Below, piece by piece: positions 13,111 through 24,380 of a stretch of 62,000 nucleotides of DNA. Every line of letters starts with the position of its first letter. The first letter of the stretch is position 1. Both the position numbers and the translations under genes were made by a program. The notes beneath the pieces are model-generated. The model was not told the DNA's origin, did no database searches, and was given only the letters and a program-made list of their open reading frames with translations. This DNA comes from Adiantum capillus-veneris (Eukaryota > Streptophyta > Polypodiopsida > Polypodiales > Pteridaceae): NCBI GenBank assembly GCA_014529385.2, contig CM043953.1, forward strand, positions 95,258,842-95,320,841, written 5' to 3'.

Positions 13111-15406
13111 CTAGTAGATACTCATTCCACCTGGATCCCACACAAAAACACTTGGTATTCCCTGCATCACAAGCTTAATCAAAGTTCCACCTGGTTCCCA
13201 AGGAAAACCTGTAGAGATTCCATTTATCAACTTTGCATCAAGAAAACCATCAATTACTTTGGCATAGACCTGCATGTGCAAATATATCTCCTTCTCCATA
13301 GCTAAGAGGTCTCCACTGATCATTTGTGTCATCAATTCCTGCTTCTTTGATGATTCAACCTTGGTTTGCATCAGCCCTTCAATCACTTCATAAGGCTCTT
13401 CAGTTTCATCTTCAACCTCATTTGAGAATGCGACTAAACCAGATTCCTAGATTTCATTGTCCATAAAAAGAAATGAAACATCAGCATCCTCATCACTGCT
13501 GGTAGTACTATCACTGTCCTCATCAGTCACTGTGGAATAGTCTTCATCGCTAGACTCATCTTCATCTTCATAAATCTCTTCCAATCGTTTCCTTGTGTCC
13601 ATATTATAAAGCTTCTTGGCACCTGTCTTTCCATAGAGGCTAATCGTACCACGTCGCCAATCTTGAACAGCTCCCACTGCACGTAACCATGGTCTGCCCA
13701 ATATAATAGGATATGCTCCCAACCCCGCTGGCATCACCTGAAAATCAACCAATATAATAGGATATGCTCCCAACCCCGCTCTTTACAACACCCAAACATT
13801 TTACCTTTTGATGGTTGGCCAATCTGATCCGGAAGCCTGACACCCCAGTCACTGTAAGACCCATCTTCTCAGTGCATGAGTGTGTTATGACACATATTTG
13901 GGCTCCACCATCCACATAACCTTGTCCTAGATTTTTTATTTTGTGCCACACATCTACTATTGGACAAATGTCTGGTAGCTCATCCATCGCCAACACCTTT
14001 ACTGAACCTCTCTCTGGCTCTTTCTTCATTGGGTTAACCATCCTCTTCCACTGTCGCTTTAGCTTAGGAACCATCTCTATGATCTGCCCAAAAGTAACAT
14101 CTGCCTTCCTGCTTGTCAGATCCTCCTTCAAGTCATAGCTTAATTGCCCATCCCCTAGTGGAAAATCTGAAACATGAAACTTGCGACGAGCCCTTCTTTT
14201 CCTCTTAGCCTTGACATCCTCGCCTTCATGACTCTTTCCCTTCTTCTTACTAGGACCTGGGGCACTTCTTCCTTCCTTGTTCTCTATGGTCCTCTTCCCA
14301 ATAGGCATCATTAATGTATCCTCTAGCTTTGATGCCTTCTCCAAGGTGACTACACTTATCATTTTTGTCTTTCCCTTTTCCTTCTGGGTTAATCCACTGG
14401 TTCCTTCTTCTCCCTTAATTTCAATGCCATAATCATTTGACCTAGTTAGCACCTGTCTTGGCAATGGATACATTTCTCCACCCATCCTTGGTGGCTTATC
14501 ACATTGCGGGCTGATGTGGCCCAACTCTCCATAATTATAACATGTGGGCATCTGCCTCCAAAACCTACCATTGCTTTGTCCAACACCATTCCTAGGTCTC
14601 TCTTCACCTCCTGGCTGATTTGCAAACCTCCCTCGACCTCGATTATTTCCCACTTAGCCTAGCATGTTTAGACTAAGATTCTTCATTAAATCTACCACTT
14701 GCCTGATGTCTTGCCTTAGCCCATCATCTTGCACAGATGTAGTGACCACTTCTGGCATAACCTGAGTAGTAATAGGAACCACTGGTTCGTGATGAACCCC
14801 TGGCATGCGACCTTGTAAAGAGTCCATAGGCTGAAATTCAGACCTCATGGGCAAAGACTCCACCACTAACTGGCTCATTTTCCTCAGCTTCCACTCTTTG
14901 TTCCTTGCTACCTCTAGTGCATCCTCATATGTCCTAGGCTTCTTTAGCTCCACTCTCCAACGTATATTCTCCCAAAGACCAGCCAAGAACCTATCCTTCT
15001 TCATCATGTCAGGTGGGGGTACTTGTGGTGCTAAGGCCTTGCACATCCTCTCCCATGCCAATGAAAACTTACGTATGTATGCATCTACTGGCTCACCTTC
15101 CTTTTGCACCAAACCTTGTACTTCTTGCCACACTTTGTCAGGATCTTCTATCTTCACAAACTCCACTTCCAACCCATGCCTTAGATTGTCCCAACTCAAT
15201 CTCATAGGTGGATCAGCCACACGCAACTCCTCTTCAAATGCTTTGGACCAAACTCGTGCATCACTCTTCAAACACATTTGGAGAAGACGTAAGATCTGTG
15301 GAGGATCATGAATCTGATTGCTAATGCATGAAACCTCCATCTTTTCCAAAAAGACTTCCACATCTTCATCACTTCTTCCATGAAACTCTGGATAAGAGAA
15401 AGCCAT
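13111..15406 (-). pseudogene. gag-pro: Gag-protease of element A
   Basis: Encodes the capsid/nucleocapsid precursor and aspartic protease of element A. The likely start is the ATG at 15406, giving MAFSYPEFHGRSDEDVEVFL, which aligns with gag of element B. A capsid-like domain comes first, then a TAA at 14654-14656 that interrupts an otherwise continuous frame, then a zinc knuckle with the second Cys replaced by Tyr (CYNYGELGH, about 14517-14542). A basic linker and the protease motif VDGGAQ (about 13903-13920) follow. Near 13750-13785 the frame is lost at a 51-bp internal duplication. The distal part repeats AYPIIL around it, continues through GRPWL and an acidic tail, passes a TAG at 13447, and stays open to 13111. 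Nonsense mutations and a frameshift make it non-functional. Confidence 0.82.
13699..13780. repeat. 51-bp-offset internal duplication in the protease region
   Basis: About 31 bp starting AATATAATAGGATATGCTCC occurs at 13700 and again at 13751. Compared with element B, about 20 codons just upstream (in gene direction) are missing and the frame shifts at the junction. A template jump during reverse transcription would produce this. Confidence 0.85.
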
Positions 15407-15503
15407 GACTACCCAAGTTACGATGCTTTGAGAACCCCTTCGAACACATGTGCAAGAACCCAAAACTTTTGACGGACTCAATCCCCAGAAACTTCAATGG
15501 AGC

Positions 15504-15728
15504 TCAACTTTGGATAAGGACAAACACATGCACATCAAATGAGTTTTCGTAGTTAATCATCGGAATTACAATAGGCAAAGGACATTCGAGGATCTCTCGT
15601 AATCTTCTTGGCCCGAACATAAAGACTATGCACTGCAGGAAAAAAATCTTCCTGGACACATGAACATTTATCTGGATTGTCTGAGTTAAATGAAAAGGAG
15701 TGAATTGAGGGCCATTTTGATCATCCAT
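15504..15728 (-). CDS. Conserved small ORF0 upstream of gag, element A
   Basis: A 74-residue ORF starts at an ATG (MDDQNGPQFTPFHL) and ends 97 bp before the gag start. Its sequence is clearly related to the 72-residue ORF at 27430-27648 in element B. Shared blocks are PFH, SRKI-F, VFMFG, EIL, P-I-Y and SFDV with a hydrophobic end. Conservation of the start, the length and the protein sequence between two otherwise diverged elements suggests a translated product or at least a selected leader. The function is unknown. It has no signal peptide. The C-terminal third is hydrophobic but short for a membrane span. Retroelements of the Ogre/Tat type can carry an extra ORF before gag, which may be related. 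Confidence 0.65.
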   Translation of the reverse strand: MDDQNGPQFTPFHLTQTIQINVHVSRKIFFLQCIVFMFGPRRLREILECPLPIVIPMINYENSFDVHVFVLIQS

Positions 15729-16441
15729 TAAAGTCAACCATGAAGCTCCCAAGAAGGCACACCTGACTTATCCTCTGATTTTGCCAAAATTTCAGTAGCA
15801 TAACAGCATAAATGGCTTAAAAGACCAAAAGACCAGCCATCGTAACTTGGAAAAATTTTGACAGAGTTTTCGAGAAGTAGAGCAGTGAGAACCCAAAATA
15901 TAGACTGTATATGTATGCATAAACTGTCAACAATAGAACCCAAGCATCAATTAGGAATCACTAGTACATAGCCTATGGCGAGGTCACGAAAAGGGTGCTC
16001 CATCTACCTATACCACCGAAAGGATCTCCACACTTGAGAATCCCCCATCTCAATAAAACCTCACGCTATTGACCCTCTCACGAAGGCTTATACAAATCGC
16101 ATATAGTCAAGTCTCAGAAATGACTATCTTCCAGACTAAGTCTCAGAAATGGCTGGGACTACCAAATAAAACCAAGTATGGCTCCACAAAGGCATACAAT
16201 GGCAGTTTCCACAAGTAACGTACAATCCAGCAGACAATGCGCTCAAACAGGCGCCAAATGATGCATACCCACAACAATTGCAAGTGACACCACTGCTAGT
16301 ATATCACTGTATTCCAGCTACCTATACCTGTGTGAATCACATGTACCTATACCTGTCTCTGTAACCTGTAACCTGTAGTCTGCAACCTGTAATCCTGAAT
16401 CTCAAAGCTTGAAGCTCGAAACAGAAGGTACTCGAAGAAGA
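15729..16441. other. Untranslated leader of element A
   Basis: About 700 bp lie between the primer-binding site and ORF0, with no gene. Short near-tandem strings built on AACCTGTA occur at about 16330-16400, and TCTCAGAAATG is repeated near 16110 and 16143. This is the expected position of the packaging leader. Confidence 0.5.
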
Positions 16442-16459
16442 TCCTCCGTGGGGGCGCCA
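16442..16459 (-). promoter_or_regulatory. Primer-binding site of element A
   Basis: On the minus strand, just inside the 5' LTR, lies TGGCGCCCCCACGGAGGA. It begins TGG, as a tRNA 3'-CCA primer site should, and closely resembles TGGTGCCCCCATTGAGGA at the same place in element B. The matching tRNA was not identified. Confidence 0.7.
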
Positions 16460-16465
16460 AAATAA

Positions 16466-17612
16466 TGTCAGCGGCATGAAAACACACACACCGTGTCTAT
16501 AATGACCCAACACACTCTCTTGGAATGATACACACACACACACACTAGGGGGCACCACTCAGCTTACACAACACACCTGGCCAAGACAGTGAACACGCCG
16601 ATGGAGTGAGAGGAGAGAGACTATCCATTTACCCACTCCACACAGACACACACACACACACACACACCCAAAAACTCAGCTCAAAAGAGGAGAATTTATT
16701 ATGTTTAGATACAATAGAGCTTGGGCCAACACCAATGGGGCAAACAACTCACACAATATGGGTAAAATATGCCAGATACAATCATAAATTGGAGCAGAAG
16801 CTTCGCTCATAGGAGAAACTTACACAACCAAAATAGCAAAAAAAAAGTGAGTAATTTGGCAAAATGGAAAGCGCCATCGCATCCAGAACGGCCCAAAATT
16901 CCAGTCTACAATGTCAAAGTGCTCAAATCCGACCTCGGATGAGCAGTTTAGGACCAAAACAGGCTCCAAAAACACCAAAAACACAATTGCGGCTGTTCCT
17001 CCTCTTTTCTCCACTCTTGTTCTGGTCTTCTCTCTGTTTTTTCAGTTCCCACTCTTAGCTTTATCACTTGGGCACCCTTGGCCTTTTAGATGACCTCAAA
17101 CAGACCTCGAACAGGCCAAAAACTGACCTCGCAGTGCATAGTTGTCACCCTGCTGCATCCATACGCACACTTGGCACTTGACTTTTTTCAATAATTCATC
17201 TCGCCACCACATGAAGTGGCCCCAAAATATGGTCCTCATGATGACGTTTCTGCATAATTATCAGAAGAAAACATCCACGTTGTGTCTGTACTCATCCACG
17301 TGCAAGTATTGACCCCATTCGACCTCCTGACACCACTAGATGCCATCTGACGCACCTGCTTACCTCATGTCGTCAGCCTGCGGATAGCTTCCTCGAGAAT
17401 TTTTACGCGCTATCAACTCCTCATTATTATAGAAAAAACACACTGATACTAGTGATAATGAAAATCGATGCACTATGTACATGCTCTCCTACCTGTACAC
17501 ATGTGGGCCCCACGTAACCACCTGGCTCTGGAAAATGGACAATCCTTTATTTGATGCACCATGCATGCGTATGTACATATCCGCAATCTCTTGCTCCAAA
17601 AAACTCATGACA
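16466..17612 (-). repeat. Right LTR of element A (5' LTR in element orientation)
   Basis: The full-length partner of 11922-13057, with perfect 5-bp terminal inverted repeats TGTCA...TGACA. It holds an (AC)n tract at about 16645-16668. Immediately outside it, at 17613, is a short stretch resembling the 3' end of the LINE family found at 19.4 and 23.4 kb. Confidence 0.88.
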
Positions 17613-17798
17613 ACGTCTTCAAAAGGCCAAAGAAAACTGGCGTATGAGACAAATCCATGTACAAAAATGTGAATATCCTCTGGATATCTGGTATGTGCAA
17701 AATGACCGGGTAATAATGGCATCCGGTGTACAAAGTGTAGTGTGGTAAGTGATCGGGTAATAACAAAGCATCCGGTGTGCAGATGTGGGGGTTACCGT

Positions 17799-17840
<42 letters not shown>

Positions 17841-17929
17841 AGAAGAATAAGAGAGTTTTAACGTCGTAGGAAACTATCCCAAGATACCTTAAATATCTAG
17901 CCGACAAGGAGAGTTGAACTCAACATCTG

Positions 17930-17978
<49 letters not shown>

Positions 17979-18255
17979 AGGGATGGAGAATGTTAAAGCT
18001 GGTATTTATTATTCTAGTTCAAATGTAGAAATGACACATCGTGAGAACATAGATTTTCTCTCGATATTTGTTTCACCACCTTTCATGGCAACATGATGGT
18101 GTTCAAGCATCATCTACCTGCACTATTTGAACATAGGGGATACATGAAATTGATCTTTTCTATCACTGCCCTTTGAATATGAGGGCAACACAAGATTAAT
18201 CCAAGCATCTCTCAAGTGCAGACAGTGAAGAGGCTTTGTACGAGTAGACAACATT

Positions 18256-18296
<41 letters not shown>

Positions 18297-18412
18297 GTGT
18301 CACAGGTTGCTATTGGATGGTTAGCGAAGTGGGCACTAGAGAGAGCGCAACTTCACACATAGCCTAGACAAGCACTTGCACAGAGACATGCTTGCAAGCA
18401 CGTGCAACAAGT

Positions 18413-18492
<80 letters not shown>

Positions 18493-18942
18493 TTATGGGT
18501 GCCATGGGGTTTTCTCTGGACCGCGGCCTTGTGTGTGACGCTCTTGGCAAGCGATTGCATCAATGTGCGGGAAAAAACATTTATCCAAACCTACAGAATT
18601 TCTTTTCTTGAATTTGCCAAGAGGAAATTTTAGAAAATTATATTTATTTTTCAGGTTGTTACACTATTTTTCTCTATTTTGGGATGAAATTTCTCCTTTT
18701 CTCCTTACTGTCAACCGGCAATTGTGAGATTTAAAGCGGCATGATATTAAGTTGAGACACATTTTTCTCGATGGATGATTGCATATGGGTGGACAGAAGT
18801 GATAGAAGGAGAGCCCACTTAATCCTCGCTTTCAGAATCCTAGCATTGTGTCGTGTAGTGCTCAAAATAAACTTTTTTCCAAAAACTTGGCAAACCTACA
18901 TATGTGAAACAACAGAGGTAAATAAACAAGATTTGAAGGTTT
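17613..18942. other. Microsatellite-rich spacer without genes
   Basis: Contains a LINE-tail-like piece (17613-17660, ACGTCTTCAAAAGGCCAAAG), (GA)n at 17801-17837 and 17934-17972, (AC)n at 18260-18293 and (GA)n at 18414-18487. No supportable coding region was seen. Open frames here come from the dinucleotide tracts. Confidence 0.8.
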
Positions 18943-19120
18943 CACTACAGCACTAAATGAAGATATCGACGCGCCTATATCGACGGCCATGCTTTTCCAT
19001 GCGTATATCGACGACATTAGCGGGCGTCGCTATACGCGTCGTTATACGCGTCGCAATGTGCGTCAATATATGCGTGGAAAGGCTTTATTTGCCACGCATA
19101 TAGCGACGCGTATATCGACG
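18943..19120 (+). mobile_element. CACTA-transposon terminus with subterminal repeats
   Basis: It begins CACTACAGCACTAAATGAAG and continues into a CpG-dense block built from variants of TATATCGACG and GCGTCGCTATA in both orientations. That is the layout of the terminal inverted repeat and transposase-binding subterminal repeats of CACTA elements. A perfect 11-bp inverted pair, TATATGCGTGG at 19067-19077 and CCACGCATATA at 19092-19102, sits inside longer imperfect arms. The orientation is right for the left end of the element whose transposase lies at 35.9-37.5 kb. The opposite end was not found. Confidence 0.55.
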
Positions 19121-19236
19121 CCAGAAAAAATGGGGGAAAAAGCGAAACCAACGCGCAGGGGCCATTTTCGCCTGCTCGGATCTTGGCCGAAACCTGCTGC
19201 GCAGGTATTATGTCCATCTCCACCCTCCCCAACCCC

Positions 19237-19299
19237 TCTCTCTTGCTCTCTCTCTCTCTCTCTCTCTCTACCTCTACATCGTGTGTGTGTGTGTGTGTA

Positions 19300-19336
<37 letters not shown>

Positions 19337-19350
19337 AGTGTGTGTGTGTA

Positions 19351-19407
<57 letters not shown>
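19237..19407. repeat. Compound (CT)n/(GT)n/(GA)n microsatellite
   Basis: CT units are followed by GTGTGTGTGTAGGAAAGAGA-type units, repeated, and a long GA tract that ends at the 3' end of the minus-strand LINE. The same GTGTAGGAAAGAGAG motif recurs at 23.2-23.3 kb on the LINE's other side. Confidence 0.95.
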
Positions 19408-19411
<4 letters not shown>

Positions 19412-19578
19412 TAGATTTTATTATCGTCCTCGGAGGTCAAATATGACCTATGGGACCAAAGTTACATATGATGTAGTATGTGTATGGCTGATGAGTGACT
19501 CTCGATGCTCCAAAATTGTAGTCATGAGAGTCGCAATGGAGAGCCCACACTTTGGCTGGGAGAGGAAAGTGTGTAGGT

Positions 19579-22500
19579 CTAAGTTATGGCTGAAAATGTG
19601 AGGAAGCAAGTTCGGATGTGATCAAAAGTTGAGCACTCTAGTAGTGTGTGGTACTCAGACTCTCGAACTTGCAGTGAGCATAATGTGCACAACAATCGAT
19701 TTGACTCTTCTCCATTGCCCCAACGCCCTATCTCACATCGAAGGAAATGGGAGCTAAGCCGAATTGCTGCGATAGTGCGTATCGCGGACAAGGGAATAGG
19801 CTCAAGCATGTAAGTGTGAGTACGGTTTCCTCTCTCAGCGAAGAACATGGTTTTGTAGTTGGGGGCAATATAGGTGGTGTAATGTATGAAGCGTGACCCA
19901 CCGGATTTCTCCCAAGCCGTAATACATTGGCGTTGTAGAAAAGCTTCATTCACTTGAGAGTCAATTGAAGCATCATGTAGCAAGTGTAATGAATCCCATC
20001 TCCCAAACCACTTCTTTATGTCTTGCATCCATCCCGTGCTCAAGATCTTGCTTTTATGTGTCTTTTGAACTTTTTTGCTTGCTTCCCATGCAATTGTAGG
20101 AAGTCGATGTGAGGGGTTTTGACGCATCTTTATCATGTACTCCACAACCCTTTCCATGCCCATAACCTCAATTGGAAGAGATCCCGACTCAAGAAGTAGG
20201 AGCATATATGGTGTTTGTGTCTTAACTTGGAGAAAGTTTGTAAGAAAACGCTTTTGGACATTCTCAAACTCTTTCCAAGTAGACTTTGAGATGCTCCCGC
20301 CCCACACTTCAACTCCATAAAGAAGAACCGGTGTCACCAATGCATCAAAAAGATACTTCTTGAGAACCCAACACTTGATGTTTCCCGCATTACACATGTT
20401 CTCAAATGCATAATATGCTCTCTTTCCTGCTTCCAAACGACGCATAGCACATTCATGCCACTTGTGATTGGATGGAACCTCAAGGCCAAGGTACTTAAAG
20501 CTCTCAACAACTTCAAGTGTCTCGTTGTTGTACACAATGCATGGCTTCTTCTTATGGTCGGTTTTCACAAGCATAAACTTTGTTTTGGATTCATTTACAA
20601 TCAGCCCACTATGCAAGCAAAAGTTCTCAAGGACAACCATAAGCTTCTGTGCATCTTCTAAAGTGTGTGCTAGAAGCACTACATCATCCGCATACAACAA
20701 AAGCATGATTACCGCATTGCAAATAGTGACCTCTTCAATGCCTTCTTCTTGCATAAAGTCAAGTACCATTTGTTCCAATTGATCGATGCATAGACCAAAG
20801 AGGGTTGGTGACAATGAACATCCTTGTTTAACCCCAATAGTGCTTACAAAAATTTCTGAAATTTCTCTTCCCATGCGCAATTGACAAATCACCTTCTCAT
20901 AGATTCGAGAAACCGCAAACATAAACTCACTTGGCACTTGGAGTTCTTCCATCCTTCTCCACAAATTGTTACGTGGAATCATATCAAAGGCTTTCTTAAA
21001 GTCCACAAAACAACAATACAATCTCTTGCCTTTCAACCAACTTTCCTCCATGAGAACACGAAGAGTGACAAGATGATCAATGGTGCTATGGCATCGACGA
21101 AAACCCGCTTGTCCCTTTGCACGCTTGTCATTCTCTTCAGCTCAATCACTCAATTTCATCTCCATTATGCACCCAAAAAACTTTGCCATAAGAGACCCAA
21201 TCATTATAGTCCGGTAGTTGCTTACATTCTTTACATCCCCTCCTTTATGCAAAGGCTTAACCCAATTAGTACTCCAATCATAAGGCATACCATGTTGAAG
21301 TGCAAGGTTGAACATATCACACATCCACTCATGGGTAAAATCTCCTGTCCATTTGATCATCTCCGGCTAGATACCTTGAAGATCTCCCGCTTTGCGAGTG
21401 GCCAACTTTTCAAGCCCACCGCATACATCCTCAATAGTAAAAAAAGACGGCATACATGGGAGTGAACCATAAAATGGCATTTTTTCAGTATTTGCTTGCT
21501 CATATAATTGCCTACAATGTGTGTACATATCCACTAGACTCAAGTTACCAAAATTCTCAACCCGCTTGCCTCTCAAGTTTCTCCAAAATCTTCCACATGC
21601 ATGTGCCTTTTCTTGGACTTGAAATTCTTGTTGCTTTACTTCCATCTTCTTCTCTTCTTTTGAATCAATGCCTTGTATGTATGCAAATGACTTTGATAGT
21701 TGTCTTTGTCCATAGTTGCATCAAGCTTTATCAAGGACTTTCGAGCATCTTGACATTCTTTATCAAACCACCTTTTGCGTGATCTATCTTTGTTGATACC
21801 ATGGAGATGCTTTATGGCAAAGCATTCTTCCGCACAAGAACAAATAGCTTTCTTGAAAGCTTCCCATTTAGTTTCCAATGGTGCATCACATTGAAGCTTT
21901 GTCATCCATAACTTTTGCTCAACCATTTCAATGTACATTGGTGCCCGTTTGAAATCCATACATAGTGATAACTTCTCTTTCCTTTGGCTGAGATTATCAT
22001 GCTTAGTTGCTTCTCCACATGAAAGGTCAATACATAAGGTGCGATGGTCGGATTCCGGGGTCCATTGACCAAACATAAAACTCTTTATGCGATACATGAT
22101 GGCTTCAGAGAGTAGCATATAGTCAATCACACTATCCCCATTATGTCTCCTACATGTAAATCCATTGGTTCCACTCCACAAAGATACACCATTGGCAATG
22201 AGCATACCCGTGCTATTACACATGTGTAAAAGTAACTTTCCATAGTGATCCGGCTCTTTCTCATCCATTGAAGTACGATCGTACAAGTGAACTTCCTCTA
22301 ACTCCCTTGAAATGTATGGCATATCAAATTGTTGAGTATCATGTTGCAATGTTTTTGTGCGAGCATTCATATCTCCAAATACAATAACATCACCTTCACC
22401 TTTGAAATAAGCAATGTCCTCTTTCAAATAAGAAAATGGTTGATCTCTATCCATGCAAACATAAAAGGGAGAATCATGATGAGGAATGTAGAAACCGGCT

Positions 22501-22841
22501 ACAAAAATGGGTGCTCTTTTTGGTGTCATAATTTTCAGCCATACATAACGTTTGTACTTGTCATCTTTCACAATTGATACAAAATCTTCCAATCCTTTCT
22601 TAACCATACATGCTAACCCTCCTTGTCCTCTTCGTTGCTTGAGATTCTTTGACCACATCAATGAATGTACATTGTAATCCTCCAAGCCGTTAATCCTTTG
22701 TGTATCATGCTCCCAAGTTTCAACAAGAAGTACAACATCGGCTTTGCTTGTTAGTTCATCAATGCCAACCCCCGCATTCCATGGATATCCATTACAATTC
22801 CAAAAGCATATTTTCAATTGTAACTCGGTCTCATAGGTCAT
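19579..22841 (-). pseudogene. LINE ORF2: endonuclease and reverse transcriptase
   Basis: Encodes the replication enzyme of the LINE. The first part (22841-21636) is an APE/EEP endonuclease with FWNCNG, VVLLVETW, GDMNARTK, SVIDYMLL and SDHRTLCID. The reverse transcriptase follows (GFRRCHSTIDHL, VDFKKAFDMIPR, GVKQGCSLSPTLF) with the catalytic YADD (about 20690). A C-terminal extension ends in a Cys/His cluster (CTLCSLQVRESEYHTLLEC). Damage is a frameshift near 21640, a TAG at 21367-21369 and a TGA at 21142-21144. The rest of 21645-19579 stays in one frame. No RNase H domain was seen. It is a recently dead copy; the clade was not determined. Confidence 0.9.
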
Positions 22842-22844
22842 GCA

Positions 22845-23173
22845 TCCCTATTTGCTTGAGAGACTTGCCTCCTCCTTGGGCACATTTTCTTCATGAGAGA
22901 TCTCCTTGTTTTTATTATTCTTTTCCTCATATGCCTTGCGACGCATATTTTGTTGCTTAATAGTGCAATCTTCACATACAAAACATTTTGTATCCCTCAA
23001 ATAGATCCAACTATTATCAAGGATAATCTTTTGCTTGGTCTCATCCGGCATGGTGCATACAATTGGCCGTTCTCCCGAGCGAGGAGCTCCTTGCTTCCCC
23101 ACTCTATGTGCTCCATAGACCATAACTCCGGACATGCCAAAGTGGGTTTTGAAGAAATCTTCAATAACAATGG

Positions 23174-23174
<1 letters not shown>
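22845..23174 (-). pseudogene. C-terminal part of LINE ORF1
   Basis: About 100 codons (RPIVCTMPDETKQKIILDNS, then IYLRDTKCFVCEDCTIKQQ) resemble the C-terminal RNA-binding domain of LINE ORF1 proteins. The frame is the same as ORF2, from which it is separated only by a TAG just before ORF2's first Met. Either ORF1 and ORF2 were one frame or the TAG is the natural end of ORF1. The N-terminal part is missing, cut by the adjoining GA microsatellite. Confidence 0.55.
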
Positions 23175-23210
<36 letters not shown>

Positions 23211-23372
23211 TGTGTGTGTGTGTGTAGGAAAGAGAGAGAGAGAGGTGTGTGTGTGTAGGAAAGAGAGAGAGAGAGAGAGAGAGAGAAATGTGTGTGTGTA
23301 GGAAAGAGAGAGAAATGTGTGTGTGTGTAGGTAATCAAAGAGAAAGAGAGAGAGAGAGAGAGAGAATTAATG
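23175..23372. repeat. Compound (GA)n/(GT)n microsatellite beside the LINE
   Basis: Repeated GTGTGTGTAGGAAAGAGAGA blocks, at least four, with GA tracts between them. It mirrors the compound repeat at 19.24-19.41 kb. Confidence 0.95.
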
Positions 23373-23781
23373 TATGCTTAGGAAATTAAAACTAAAGAAA
23401 AAAAAATTAAAGAGAGAAATGAAATGAAATGTTATATTAACGTCTTCGAAAGGCCAAAGTGACCTATGAGACATGAGACAAGAAAGTTACAATGTGATGG
23501 ATCTGATACAAAGTCAGAGTAAGAAGATGACAAAATAAAATATTATGGAATCCTAAACTACTGGGTGTGGACTAAACGGCTAAACGAGCTAGTTGGGATA
23601 GGTAGATCTCCTCCATGGTTAGTACTCTGACCGGACGTTGTGCATGTCAAGCCAAAGTGACCTAGCTAGATCCTCCGATGCAGCCTCTGTCCATGTTGTG
23701 TAGTCCTCCGCAGTCATGGGCATCTAGATCTCCCTAGATCAGTCGCTCGTTCGATCATTAGAGAGATAGGGAAGTAGAGAG

Positions 23782-23818
<37 letters not shown>

Positions 23819-23865
23819 AGTAGAGAGAGAGAGAGATAGGAAATAGAGAGATAGAGAAAGAGAGT

Positions 23866-23899
<34 letters not shown>

Positions 23900-24015
23900 A
23901 AAGAGAGAGAGAGAGAGATAGGGAAGTGGAGCTCCAGGAGTTATGGAAGAGAAATAGGAAAATAGAGAAATAGAGAGAGATAGGAAAATAGAGAAAGAGA
24001 GATAGCGAGAGCGAG

Positions 24016-24072
<57 letters not shown>

Positions 24073-24380
24073 TAGTGAGAGCGCGATCGAGAGAGAAAGA
24101 GAGATAGCGAGAGCGAGAGCGAGAGAGAAAGAACGAGAGATAGGGTACGTAGATAGAGAAGAAACTATGGAACTAAAAGAGGCAAAGGGGTTTTGCCTGC
24201 TACATGCATTGCCATGTACACCTGGGAGTGCACGTATGTGTCTACCCATATAGGATTTGACCAATAAAGACGAGCTTTTGACTCGGTGGTCCTGATCTCC
24301 GTACACCTCTGGACCGAGGTGTACGGAGATTGGGCAAGACTAGAGAATACGAGGTAGTTTACATTGTGAGGAGTATATAT
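23373..24380. other. LINE-tail copy, GA-rich block and hairpin; no gene
   Basis: A second copy of the LINE 3' tail lies at 23420-23510. A GA-rich region (23760-24135) holds an (AT)n island at about 23866-23882 and GCGATC-containing interruptions. A perfect hairpin with 14-bp arms lies at 24296-24329. No coding sequence is supported. This may be interior CACTA DNA left of LTR element B. Confidence 0.6.
24296..24329. other. Perfect hairpin, 14-bp arms
   Basis: TCTCCGTACACCTC (24296-24309) and GAGGTGTACGGAGA (24316-24329) are exact reverse complements around TGGACC. It lies 51 bp left of LTR element B in otherwise low-complexity DNA. Confidence 0.85.

Larger units (their letters stand above)
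11922..17612 (-). mobile_element. LTR retrotransposon A (gag-protease only, non-autonomous)
   Basis: Two direct repeats, 11922-13057 and 16466-17612, flank a 3.4-kb interior. On the + strand both begin TGT and end TGACA. The right copy has perfect TGTCA/TGACA termini. Reading on the minus strand, the interior has a primer-binding site next to the right LTR, a small ORF0, gag with a zinc knuckle, and an aspartic-protease region, then a purine tract (AGGGGATGGGAAAA) next to the left LTR. No reverse transcriptase, RNase H or integrase is present and there is no room for them, so the element would have needed enzymes from a relative. Flanking 5-bp target duplications were not found (TACAT on the left, ACGTC on the right). 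The lineage call rests on similarity of ORF0, gag and protease to Tat-like element B. Confidence 0.88.
19408..23174 (-). mobile_element. APE-type LINE, 5'-truncated in ORF1
   Basis: A non-LTR retrotransposon on the minus strand, with the C-terminal end of ORF1, then an endonuclease and reverse transcriptase. Its 3' end, near 19410-19430, is a short A/T-rich tail abutting a microsatellite. A second copy of the same tail lies at 23420-23510 and a shorter one at 17613-17660, so this LINE family has more than one insertion here. The upstream end is cut by the (GA)n tract at 23175. Confidence 0.88.
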
